From assembly GCF_011765465.1 (NCBI RefSeq), contig NZ_CP050265.1, positions 1,860,001-1,924,000 on the forward strand: a stretch of 64,000 nucleotides of DNA, given 5' to 3'. The notes beneath the pieces are model-generated. The model saw only the letters and a program-made list of their open reading frames with translations. It was not told where the DNA came from and did not search any database. Shown here piece by piece: positions 1 through 7,636 of this stretch. The stretch is from Erythrobacter sp. Lineage in GTDB: Bacteria > Pseudomonadota > Alphaproteobacteria > Sphingomonadales > Sphingomonadaceae. Each line of letters opens with the position of its first letter. Position 1 is the first letter of the stretch. The translations under genes and the position numbers were made by a program.

Positions 1-167
1 GATGAGGACCTCCAGTTCACCTACAATCCTTCGGCTCGCTCACTGGCCCGCAAAGGAGCGGAAGTTTTCCCTGACGGAACGAGGACCGCTGCCCCGGGAT
101 TCTCCCTGAGGGACTGACGCAAGGCCCTTGACCGTTCGGATAATGAGGGGCGCAAAGCCCAACCAGC

Positions 168-194
168 AACCCCCTCCTTTCCGAGGAGGGGGTT
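168..194 (-). terminator. Perfect 10-bp hairpin downstream of the Rid gene
   Basis: The arms AACCCCCTCC and GGAGGGGGTT pair perfectly around a 7-base loop, about 35 bases past the stop of the minus-strand hisZ-Rid unit. No T-run follows directly on the minus strand, so intrinsic termination is only a guess. The rest of 1-228 shows no convincing gene. Confidence 0.4.
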
Positions 195-228
195 GAAGGA
201 TCTTTCACGCCAATTGAGATGACCTTTC

Positions 229-616
229 TCAAACCACCGCGGTAACGTCGATCTCCACCATCAGTTCGGGCAGCGCCAGCCCCTTCACCTCGACCGTCGT
301 ATCGGCCGGGTAAGGCGGCTTGAAATAGCGTTGCCGCGCTTCCACGATCTTCGGGAAATGCGCCATGTCGGTCATGTAGATCACGACCTTGATCACCTTG
401 GAAAGATCGCTTCCCGCCGCGGCCAGCACGCGCTCGATATTGGCGAAGGTCTGGGCAAGCTGGGCGTCGAAATCGCCCTCGCCCACGATGCTGCCGTCCT
501 CGGCGATGCTCGCCTGCCCGGAGCACAGCACGAGGTCGCCGACGCGCCATGCGGGCGCGATGAAATAAGGGGCGAGCGGGTCGTTCTCGACTTCGATAGG
601 GGCGGCTTTCGGTCAT
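229..616 (-). pseudogene. Rid (YjgF/YER057c/UK114) family protein, frameshifted near its start
   Basis: The body (531 down to 229) is a clear Rid-family trimer subunit: LVLCSGQA at the front, MVEIDVTAVV at the end, about 128 residues if whole. The natural start is the ATG at 616, which overlaps the hisZ stop as ATGA. That frame reads MTESRP and then leaves the Rid frame. Removing one C from the CCCC run near 598-601 restores MTESRPIEVENDPLAPYF and joins the frames. As printed, only a GTG at 531 would give an in-frame product, lacking about 28 residues. RidA deaminases carry Arg in the ARSxVEV motif; here it is ADTTVEV, so classical imine/enamine deaminase activity is unlikely even if the gene is intact. 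A sequencing error at the C run is possible. Confidence 0.75.
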
Positions 617-1743
617 TGGATAGCTTCCAGTTCCTTCGGCGTATCGCCTTCGAGAACGTGGGTGCAACCCAGCCCCGCTGCATCCTCGCCCTCGCCCAGC
701 TGCGCGAGCGTGCGCCAGCCCTCGGCGCGCAGCTTCGCCGCCGCGCCCGCGTCGTGGCCAAGCGGGAGGTAGACGAGCCGCCCACCGTCCGCCTCGGGCG
801 CGACCTCGGCGAGGTGGTCGACATAGAGCGAAAAGCCTGTCGCCGCCTCCTCGCTCCCGCCGATGCGGTAAGTCCCCCCGCGCCCCGCCGCGCCGCGCAG
901 GGCCTCGGCATAGAGCGTGAAGCCGAACCAGCTCTGGTATTCGAAGCCATATCGCTCGGTCGGGTCGAGCGTCAGGCGCACGTCGGGCCCGTGCGCCGCC
1001 TTGACCCGCGCGGCGATCGCTTCCAACCCGTCGAGCCGCGTCGCGAGCGCCCCGCCCGCATCATATTCGCGCAGGTCCGCGAGCGCGCTGTCGAACGGCC
1101 CGGCGGCATAGAGCAGCGGGAGATAGGCTTCGCCGCCTGCATCCTTCAAACCCCCTGCGTCCTTGGTATCGAGCTCGCGCCGCACCGCCTCTATATGCTC
1201 CGGGTCGCTGTCACCGTCGCGCGCGACGAGCGTGTCGACGAGGTCGGGCAGAGTGAAATCGACGCTGATGCCGGTCAGCCCGGCGGCCTTGAGCGCCTCG
1301 ACCGCGACCATCACGATCTCGCTCGCCGCAGCGACCGTATCCGCGCCGATCAGCTCCGCGCCCAGTTGCAGCCTCTCGCGCGCCGGGTCGAGCTGGCTTG
1401 CGCGGATGAGCGCCGTGTCGCCGCAATAGGCGAGGCGAAGCGGGCGTGGGCAGCGCCTCATGCTGGTCGCCGCGATGCGTCCCACCTGCGGGGTGATGTC
1501 GGACCGCAGGGCGAGTGTCCGAAGGCTCGCCGGGTCGACGAAGCGGAACATGGCCTGCGTGCGAAGCCCGCGCATCCGGCTCGCCAGCGAGCGCTCGAAT
1601 TCGAGCAGCGGCGGGCGCACCCGCTCGTAGCCATGCGCATGGAGCACGTCGAGGCAGGCGCGCATCGCATTGGTGATGCGCGCGGCGGACAAGGGCAGGC
1701 GGTCCTCGAGCCCCTCGGGCAGCAGGTCGGTCGGTCGGGTCAT
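613..1743 (-). CDS. hisZ: ATP phosphoribosyltransferase regulatory subunit HisZ
   Basis: This class II aminoacyl-tRNA synthetase-like protein lacks tRNA charging and activates the short form of HisG in the first step of histidine synthesis. It is 376 residues from ATG 1743 (MTRPTDLLPEGLEDRLP), the usual HisZ opening. A TTG 39 bases upstream would extend it but lies inside the serA terminator tail. Motifs include LRSDITPQVGRIA (about 70-85) and the late YRIGGSEEAATGFSLYVD region. No hisG is in the window. The stop overlaps the Rid gene start, so the two were probably co-translated. hisZ lies directly behind the serA terminator, so it needs its own promoter or readthrough. Confidence 0.88.
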   Translation of the reverse strand: MTRPTDLLPEGLEDRLPLSAARITNAMRACLDVLHAHGYERVRPPLLEFERSLASRMRGLRTQAMFRFVDPASLRTLALRSDITPQVGRIAATSMRRCPRPLRLAYCGDTALIRASQLDPARERLQLGAELIGADTVAAASEIVMVAVEALKAAGLTGISVDFTLPDLVDTLVARDGDSDPEHIEAVRRELDTKDAGGLKDAGGEAYLPLLYAAGPFDSALADLREYDAGGALATRLDGLEAIAARVKAAHGPDVRLTLDPTERYGFEYQSWFGFTLYAEALRGAAGRGGTYRIGGSEEAATGFSLYVDHLAEVAPEADGGRLVYLPLGHDAGAAAKLRAEGWRTLAQLGEGEDAAGLGCTHVLEGDTPKELEAIQ

Positions 1744-1757
1744 GATGGCGCAGGCGC

Positions 1758-1801
1758 TAAAAGGAAAACGGCCCCCCGGCAAGCATTCGCGCCGGGGGGC
1801 C
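1758..1801 (-). terminator. Intrinsic terminator of serA
   Basis: Arms GGCCCCCCGGC (1770-1780) and GCCGGGGGGCC (1791-1801) form a perfect 11-bp stem with a 10-base loop. On the minus strand it is followed at once by GTTTTCCTTTT. It lies 30 bases after the serA stop and just before the hisZ start. Confidence 0.88.
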
Positions 1802-1831
1802 GCCGGATGGTCTCGCGTTGGAGGCGTAGGA

Positions 1832-3418
1832 TCAGAAGGTGAGAGCCTTCACCGTCTTCACGCCTTCGAGTGCTTCCGCCTCGGCCATGATGTCGGCGCC
1901 CGGATGCTCGTCGAGGCTCAAAAGCAGCACCGCTTCCCCGCCCGCGTCGCGGCGGCCGAGGTTGAAGGTGCCGATATTGATCCCGTGGCCGCCCAGCATG
2001 GTCCCGATCCGGCCGATGAAGCCCGGCTTGTCGTCGTTGACCACGTAGAGCATATCGCCTTCGAGTTCGGCCTCGATACCGATGCCGAAAATCTCGACAA
2101 GGCGCGGGGACTGCGTCCCGAACAGCGTGCCCGCGACCGAGCGCGGTCCCGAGGAGGTTTCGACCGTCACGCGGATCAGCGTGTTGAACGCGCCTTCGCG
2201 GTCGTGGCGGATTTCCGACACGTCGAGCCCGCGCTCCTTGGCGAGATAGGGCGCGTTGACCATGTTCACCGTGTCGGAATAGCGCCGCATGAAGCCCGCC
2301 AGCACCGCGCCGGTGATCGGCTTGCCGTTCAATTCCGCCGCCGCGCCCTCGCGCTCGATGCTGATCTTGGTGAGGCTTCCGTGCGCGAGCTGGCCGACGA
2401 GGCTGCCGAGCTTTTCCGCAAGCGCCATGTAGGGCCGCAGCTTGGGCGCCTCCTCGGCCGACAGGCTGGGCATATTGAGCGCGTTGGTGACACCGCCGTT
2501 GACGAGGTAGTCGCTCATCTGCTCGGCCACCTGCAGCGCGACGTTGACCTGAGCTTCAGTGGTCGAGGCGCCGAGATGCGGGGTGCAGATGAAATTGGGC
2601 GCGCTGAACAGCGGGTGGTCGGCAGCCGGCGGTTCGGTCTCGAAAACGTCGAGCGCAGCGCCCGCGACCTGCCCGCTTTCGAGGCAGTCTTTCAGCGCCA
2701 CCTCGTCGATCAGCCCGCCGCGCGCGCAGTTGATGATGCGGATGCCCTTCTTCGCGTTTTCCAGCCGCTCGCGCGAGAGGATGTTGCGCGTCTCGTCCGT
2801 CAAAGGCGTGTGGAGCGTCACGAAATCGGCGCGCGCCAGCAGGGTGTCGAGGTCAACCTTTTCGATGCCGAGTTCGACCGCGCGATCCTCGGTCAGGAAA
2901 GGATCATAGGCGATCACCTTCATGCGCAGGCCCAGCGCACGGCTGGCCACGATCGAGCCGATATTGCCCGCACCGATCAGGCCCAGCGTCTTGCTGGTGA
3001 CCTCGACCCCCATGAAGTCCTTCTTCGGCCATTCGCCCGCCTTGGTGCGGACATTGGCATCGGGGATCTGGCGGGCGAGCGCGAACATCATCGCGATGGC
3101 GTGTTCGGCGGTGGTGATCGAATTGCCGAAAGGCGTGTTCATCACGACCACGCCCTTGCCGCTGGCATAGGGTATGTCGACATTGTCGACACCGATCCCG
3201 GCTCGGCCGATCACCTTGAGGTTGGTCGCCGCGTCGAGGATGTCGGGCGTGACCTTGGTCGAGGAACGGATCGCGAGGCCGTGATAGTCGCCGATCACGG
3301 CCTTGAGTTCGTCCGGCGTCATGCCGGGCTTCACGTCGACCTCGCAGCCGCGCTCTTCGAAGATGCGCGCAGCGTTGGGGTCCATCTTGTCGGAAATGAG
3401 TACCTTGGGCTTGCTCAT
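1832..3418 (-). CDS. serA: D-3-phosphoglycerate dehydrogenase
   Basis: It oxidises 3-phosphoglycerate to 3-phosphohydroxypyruvate, the first step of phosphorylated serine synthesis, in the cytoplasm. It is 528 residues, the long form: substrate/NAD domains (about 1-310) with the nucleotide motif GLIGAGNIGSIVASRALG, catalytic-region CTPHLGASTTEAQ, an intervening domain, and a C-terminal ACT domain (LYVVNDDKPGFIGRIGTMLG). The start is ATG 3418 (MSKPKVLISDKMDP), which matches family starts; the open frame upstream runs antisense into repeat sequence. serC lies 118 bases upstream on the same strand, with an inverted-repeat element between, and an intrinsic terminator follows. Confidence 0.95.
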   Translation of the reverse strand: MSKPKVLISDKMDPNAARIFEERGCEVDVKPGMTPDELKAVIGDYHGLAIRSSTKVTPDILDAATNLKVIGRAGIGVDNVDIPYASGKGVVVMNTPFGNSITTAEHAIAMMFALARQIPDANVRTKAGEWPKKDFMGVEVTSKTLGLIGAGNIGSIVASRALGLRMKVIAYDPFLTEDRAVELGIEKVDLDTLLARADFVTLHTPLTDETRNILSRERLENAKKGIRIINCARGGLIDEVALKDCLESGQVAGAALDVFETEPPAADHPLFSAPNFICTPHLGASTTEAQVNVALQVAEQMSDYLVNGGVTNALNMPSLSAEEAPKLRPYMALAEKLGSLVGQLAHGSLTKISIEREGAAAELNGKPITGAVLAGFMRRYSDTVNMVNAPYLAKERGLDVSEIRHDREGAFNTLIRVTVETSSGPRSVAGTLFGTQSPRLVEIFGIGIEAELEGDMLYVVNDDKPGFIGRIGTMLGGHGINIGTFNLGRRDAGGEAVLLLSLDEHPGADIMAEAEALEGVKTVKALTF

Positions 3419-3436
3419 GGGAAATTCCTCGAATGC

Positions 3437-3517
3437 GTCATTCCCGCGCACGCGGGAACCCAGTGCGGCTTGGTGAAGCGTTCTGAAACCCTGGGTCCCC
3501 GCGTTTGCGGGGATGAC
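3437..3517. repeat. Paired inverted-repeat (REP/BIME-like) element between serC and serA
   Basis: The outer ends GTCAT and ATGAC, then CCCGCgcacGCGGG on the left and CCCCGCgtttGCGGGG on the right, flank CCAG...CTGGG. Each half folds into its own hairpin and the whole 81 bases can also pair end to end. This form (GTCATTCCCGC ... GCGGGGATGAC) is typical of dispersed intergenic repeats in sphingomonads and their relatives. No second copy is evident in the window. Confidence 0.7.
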
Positions 3518-3536
3518 GAGGGAAGGGAAAGGAGGC

Positions 3537-4718
3537 TCAGGCCGCGCCCTTGACGGTGGCGTACGCCCATTCGATCCACGGCAGGAGACGCTTGATATCC
3601 TCCTGTTCGACCGTGCCGCCGCACCAGATGCGCAAGGACGGGGGCGCGTCGCGATAGCCGTTGAAGTCGTAGCCGACGTGCCGCTCCTCGAGCAGTTTGA
3701 CGATTTTCTTGGGTACCGCCGCCTTCTCGTCCTCGGGCAGGTTGTCGTACCATTCGCCCTGGAAGACCATGCACACGCCGGTGTTCGTGCGCAGCGCGGG
3801 ATCATCGACCATGTTGCGCAGCCACGGGGTCGATTCGATCCAGTCGTGGAGGATCTTGGCGTTCGCATCGGCGCGCTCGATCATCGCCTTGCGCCCGCCG
3901 ATCGACTTCGCCCATTCGAGCGCGGCGATGTAATCCTCGGTCGCCAGCAGCGAGGGCGTGTTGATCGTCGCGCCCTCGAAGATACCGCGGTTGAGCTTGT
4001 CGCCCTTCTTCAGGCGGAACAGCTTGGGCAGCGGCCATGCGGGATCGTAGCTTTCAATCCGCTCGACCGCCTTGGGGCTGAGGATGAGCATCCCGTGCTG
4101 GGCTTCGGAGCCCATCACCTTCTGCCAGGAATAGGTCGTCGCATCGAGCTTCGGCCAGTCCATTTCCTGCGCGAAGATGGCGCTGGTCGCATCGTTGATG
4201 GTGACGCCTTCGCGGCCCTTTTCGAGCCAGTCGGTGTTCGGAATCTTCGCGCCGGAGGTCGTGCCGTTCCAGGTGAAGACGACGTCGTTGCGCTGCGGGA
4301 TCGTGGTGAGGTCGGGGATCTGCCCGTAGTCGGCGGAAAGGACCTGCAGGTTGGGAAGCTTCAATTGCTTGACCGCATCCTGGATCCAGACATTGCCGAA
4401 GCTTTCCCACGCCGCCACCGTCGCAGGGCGCGCGGGGTCGAGCATGGTCCACATCGCCGCCTCGAGCGCGCCGGTGTCGCTCGCGGGCATGATGCCGACG
4501 AGATAATCGTCGGGCACGCCGAGCAGCTCTTTCGACAGGTCGATCGCGTATTTGAGACGGCCCTTGCCCTCTGCCGAACGGTGCGAACGGCCGAGCGAGG
4601 CGGTCTTCAGCTTGTCGAGGGACCAGCCCGGGAATTTCACCGTGGGGCCGGAGGAAAATTGCGGACGTTCAGGTTTCACGGGCGGCTCGTGCAGGAGCCC
4701 GCGTGCGTATGCAGTCAT
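3537..4718 (-). CDS. serC: Phosphoserine aminotransferase
   Basis: This PLP enzyme converts 3-phosphohydroxypyruvate plus glutamate to phosphoserine, the step after SerA. It is 393 residues, the alphaproteobacterial length class. The N-terminus reads RPQFSSGPTVKFPGW; the PLP-lysine region is TYSWQKVMGSEAQHGM, and substrate-binding arginine segments lie toward the C-terminus. ATG 4718 is chosen because AAGGAGAG lies a few bases upstream. serA follows on the same strand, so the first two steps of serine synthesis are encoded together, though the repeat element in the gap may modulate expression of serA. Confidence 0.93.
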   Translation of the reverse strand: MTAYARGLLHEPPVKPERPQFSSGPTVKFPGWSLDKLKTASLGRSHRSAEGKGRLKYAIDLSKELLGVPDDYLVGIMPASDTGALEAAMWTMLDPARPATVAAWESFGNVWIQDAVKQLKLPNLQVLSADYGQIPDLTTIPQRNDVVFTWNGTTSGAKIPNTDWLEKGREGVTINDATSAIFAQEMDWPKLDATTYSWQKVMGSEAQHGMLILSPKAVERIESYDPAWPLPKLFRLKKGDKLNRGIFEGATINTPSLLATEDYIAALEWAKSIGGRKAMIERADANAKILHDWIESTPWLRNMVDDPALRTNTGVCMVFQGEWYDNLPEDEKAAVPKKIVKLLEERHVGYDFNGYRDAPPSLRIWCGGTVEQEDIKRLLPWIEWAYATVKGAA

Positions 4719-4802
4719 GTATTCTCTCCTTCCAGAGAGCTCGCGCGGCGTTGGGACCGCGTGGCCCGCAGACGCAGTTAGAGGGATTGCGGGACAAGTC
4801 AA
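4719..4802 (-). promoter_or_regulatory. Putative serC promoter and structured leader
   Basis: On the minus strand TTGACT (4797-4802) and TAACTG (4775-4780) are spaced 16 bases, a plausible -35/-10 pair giving a leader of about 50 bases. The leader can form CGCGG/CCGCG and CTCTC/GAGAG hairpins, and the second overlaps the Shine-Dalgarno. The remaining sequence up to 5072 (about 270 bases) shows no gene I can support. Confidence 0.45.
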
Positions 4803-5072
4803 TGACGCTGCGAGTTTATTTCTCACGGCGCTGTTTTCGGGAACTTTTCCGACCACATCTGCGTTACGCGCGCACCCGAGCCACGGCCCTGCCGTCTCCA
4901 CCCTTGCACAAGATCCGGTCGCCGGGATGCCGAATCCGTCGGCCCTGCCGCCCGGCCTGCGCCCATGGCGATGCTCGCGGTGCGACACCGCACGTCAGCT
5001 CGCTCACCCCTTTCGGTCTCCTTGACCTGTCTGCTTGAGCGCGCGCCTCCGCTGGCCTAAACGGACCGGCTA

Positions 5073-6254
5073 ATGGAAACCCGTGACCTCCGCATCGCCC
5101 TGTTCAGCGGCAATTACAATTACACCCGCGACGGGGCGAACCAGGCGCTCAACCGGCTGGTGGGCTCGCTGCTCGGCAAGGGTGCGGCCGTGCGGGTCTA
5201 TTCGCCGGTCGTGGCCGAGCCCGATTTCGAGCCGACCGGCGACCTCGTCGGTGTGCCGAACATCCCGATGCCGGTGAAGGGGCGCGGCGAATACCGCCTG
5301 CCGACCGGGCTCGGCGGCAAGGTGAAGCGCGACCTCGAACGCTTCAAGCCCAACATCGTCCACCTTTCATCGCCCGATCCCGCAGGCCACGCCGCGCTCA
5401 GATGGGCGCAGGAGCACGACGTGCCGGTGCTCGCTTCGGTCCACACCCGGTTCGAGACCTATCCGCGCTATTACAACATGGCCTTCCTCGAGCCGCTGGT
5501 GGTGCGGTTGCTGCGGCGGTTCTACAATCGCTGCGACGCGCTCGTCGCGCCCTCGCAGAGCATGATCGACGAACTGCTGGCGATGAAGATGCACGACGAC
5601 ATCGGCCTTTGGAGCCGCGGGGTCGACCGCACGGTTTTCGCCTCTTCGCGGCGCAATCTCGAATGGCGCCGCTCGCTCGGCCTCGCCGACGAGGAGGTGG
5701 CGATCGTCTTTCTCGGGCGGCTGGTGATGGAAAAGGGGCTCGACATCTTCGCCGAGACGATCGTCCAGTTGAGGAAGCGCCAGGTCCCGCATCGGGTGCT
5801 GGTGATCGGCGACGGCCCGGCGCGCGGCTGGTTCGAGGAGGCGCTGCCCGGCGGCATCTTCGCAGGGTTCAAGACCGGCGCGGCCTTGGGCGAAGCGCTC
5901 GCCAGCGGCGACGTCTTCTTCAACCCGAGCATCACCGAGACCTTCGGCAACGTCACCCTCGAAGCCATGGCGAGCGGGCTTCCGGTGGTCGCGGCGGGGG
6001 CGACTGGCGCGTCCAGCCTCGTGGTCGACGGGAAGACTGGGCGGCTGGTCCCACCCGGCAATGCCGGCGCCTATGCCGAGGCGATCGCGCCCTATTGCAC
6101 CGACCCGGCCCTGCGCGCGGCCCACGGTGCGGCCGGCGAAGCCAGGGCGCGCGAATACAGCTGGGAGGCGATCAACCAGGTCGTCGCCGACATCTACATC
6201 CGGCTTGTCGAGGAGCGGCGAAAGCTCCAGCAGCAGGAAGCCGAAGCGGCCTGA
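5073..6254 (+). CDS. GT4-family glycosyltransferase
   Basis: 393 residues with the GT-B fold of family GT4, which transfers sugars from nucleotide donors. The N-terminal acceptor domain opens RIALFSGNYNYTRDGANQALNRLV. SVHTRFETYPRYYN and DALVAPSQSM follow mid-protein. The donor-site signature FNPSITETFGNVTLEAMASGLPVVA holds the two conserved glutamates. The closest general type is mannosyl- or glucosyltransferases acting on lipids, such as the phosphatidylinositol- or diacylglycerol-linked groups, but the acceptor cannot be told from sequence. No signal peptide. It stands alone: serC is divergent and the next gene converges. Confidence 0.85.
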   Translation: METRDLRIALFSGNYNYTRDGANQALNRLVGSLLGKGAAVRVYSPVVAEPDFEPTGDLVGVPNIPMPVKGRGEYRLPTGLGGKVKRDLERFKPNIVHLSSPDPAGHAALRWAQEHDVPVLASVHTRFETYPRYYNMAFLEPLVVRLLRRFYNRCDALVAPSQSMIDELLAMKMHDDIGLWSRGVDRTVFASSRRNLEWRRSLGLADEEVAIVFLGRLVMEKGLDIFAETIVQLRKRQVPHRVLVIGDGPARGWFEEALPGGIFAGFKTGAALGEALASGDVFFNPSITETFGNVTLEAMASGLPVVAAGATGASSLVVDGKTGRLVPPGNAGAYAEAIAPYCTDPALRAAHGAAGEARAREYSWEAINQVVADIYIRLVEERRKLQQQEAEAA

Positions 6255-6276
6255 CGCGCCTCGCTCGCCGGGCCGG

Positions 6277-6753
6277 TCAGCGCATCACCCCCGCCCGCGT
6301 CATCCAGCGCGAATAGGCCCACTGGCCGATGATGGTCGCGAAGATCAGCGCGTTGAAGCCCCAGAAGAACACGCCCGCGCTGACGCCTTCGAGCGGTGCG
6401 ACCAACTGGTAAATGACGCCCAAGACGAAGCCGATCGCCGACAGCGCGAAGGCGAGCGCGGCGAAGCGGCTGCGCAGCAGGATCAGCACCGACCCCGCGA
6501 CCGCGCCCCACACGCCGAAGCCATAGGCGATGTCGGCCCAGAGCGGGTAGTTGGCGAAATAGTCGCTCACCACTTCAGGCGTTGTCCCGAGCATCTCGGC
6601 CTGCCGGGCGAAGAATTCGGGGCTCGCCTGCTTGACCTGCAGGTAGTTCGCAGCCCCGCCCCCGCCGTTCCAGAGCAGGCCGAGCACGCCGACCACCCAC
6701 AGGTGCCACGGCGCTTTGGCGCGTGCGCCATCTTTCGGAATCGTATCGGCCAT
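6277..6753 (-). CDS. Small polytopic membrane protein, unknown function
   Basis: 158 residues with four predicted membrane spans: WHLWVVGVLGLLWNGGGGAANYL, then YGFGVWGAVAGSVLILL, FAALAFALSAIGFVLGVIYQL and GVFFWGFNALIFATIIG. ATG 6753 is preferred over an upstream TTG because GGGGAGG sits seven bases before it. Similar short four-helix proteins of unknown function occur widely in Alphaproteobacteria. It converges with the glycosyltransferase and lies behind the padR-type gene on the same strand. Confidence 0.7.
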   Translation of the reverse strand: MADTIPKDGARAKAPWHLWVVGVLGLLWNGGGGAANYLQVKQASPEFFARQAEMLGTTPEVVSDYFANYPLWADIAYGFGVWGAVAGSVLILLRSRFAALAFALSAIGFVLGVIYQLVAPLEGVSAGVFFWGFNALIFATIIGQWAYSRWMTRAGVMR

Positions 6754-6882
6754 TGCCAAGCCTCCCCTTCCCCGAGGCGCGACCCGTCATGCGAGGCTAG
6801 GCCGAAGGGGGCCACGCGGCAACCACGCTTGCGGACGAACCGCGCGAACGCCTCTGCGAACGGCCTCGGCAAAGCGCGGCGG

Positions 6883-7536
6883 CTAGAGCCGCTCGATGCG
6901 CTTGGCGACCTCGTCGATGATGTCGACGATCTCCTCCATCGCCGCCTTGTCGAGCCCGCCGGAGCGCGCCTTGTTGCGCAGGACACTGGCGAGGTTGCCG
7001 AGCGCGCGCATCAGGTCGGGCGAGCGGGCCTTCTGAGCACGGTCGCCCTGTTCGTCCAGCCGACCCATCAGCGCCTCGACCTCGTCCCTGCGCTCTTCCA
7101 GCTCGGCGCGGCCCTCCTCGGTCGCCTCGAAGGGCTTCTTCGCGCCTTCCGCCTCGGCCTCTGCGATCTTTCCCTCGTCGGCGAGCAGCTGGAGCGTCGG
7201 ATAGACCGCGCCCGGGCTCGGCGCATAAGTGCCGCCGGTCATGTCCTCGATCGCCTTGATGAGTTCGTATCCGTGGCGCGGCTGCTCGGCGACGAGCGCG
7301 AGGAGAGCAAGGCGCAGTTCGCCAGACCCGAACATCCGCTGGCGCCGCCGACGCCTTCCGCCGCGCGAGCCGCCGAAAGCGTCGCCCATGTCGTCGGCAA
7401 AGTCCGCGCCCCAGTCGGCGTTCCAGCCACCTCTGCGCCCGCCCGAGGCGGCCATCGCCATCAGCGGGCCGTAGAACTGCCACGCCGAACCGCGCCGCCC
7501 GCGCCCGCCATGGCGGGTGTACCGAAATCCTGTCAT
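6883..7536 (-). CDS. PadR-family transcriptional regulator
   Basis: 217 residues. The winged helix of PadR repressors spans about 68-150 (LRLALLALVAEQPRHGYELIKAIE, then PSPGAVYPTLQLLADEGKI). The C-terminal helical part (about 150-217) is the usual dimerisation arm. An unusual Gly/Arg-rich N-terminal extension of about 65 residues ([20 protein letters not shown]) may touch DNA non-specifically. PadR proteins generally repress a neighbouring gene or themselves in response to small molecules. It is divergent from rarA, with a perfect palindrome in the 100-base gap, so autoregulation is likely; the inducer is unknown. Confidence 0.88.
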   Translation of the reverse strand: MTGFRYTRHGGRGRRGSAWQFYGPLMAMAASGGRRGGWNADWGADFADDMGDAFGGSRGGRRRRRQRMFGSGELRLALLALVAEQPRHGYELIKAIEDMTGGTYAPSPGAVYPTLQLLADEGKIAEAEAEGAKKPFEATEEGRAELEERRDEVEALMGRLDEQGDRAQKARSPDLMRALGNLASVLRNKARSGGLDKAAMEEIVDIIDEVAKRIERL

Positions 7537-7563
7537 TGCATCCTCCGTGTCTTAGATGGCTCA

Positions 7564-7575
7564 AAGATATATCTT
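7564..7575. promoter_or_regulatory. Candidate PadR operator (perfect palindrome)
   Basis: AAGATATATCTT is a perfect 12-bp palindrome in an otherwise GC-rich genome, located 28 bases before the padR-type start and about 60 before the rarA start. Its AT-rich dyad fits a winged-helix dimer site. The link to this PadR protein is inferred from position only. Confidence 0.45.
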
Positions 7576-7636
7576 GGATACAGCGATGCAAGCGCGCCGT
7601 GGCATTTTCCGACCGAAAGCCTATGTCGCCGGACGA

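Noticed and set aside
331..1842. 503-codon open frame on the plus strand over hisZ
   Set aside because: Arg/Ala-rich antisense shadow of hisZ; no family features. The high GC leaves opposite frames open by chance.
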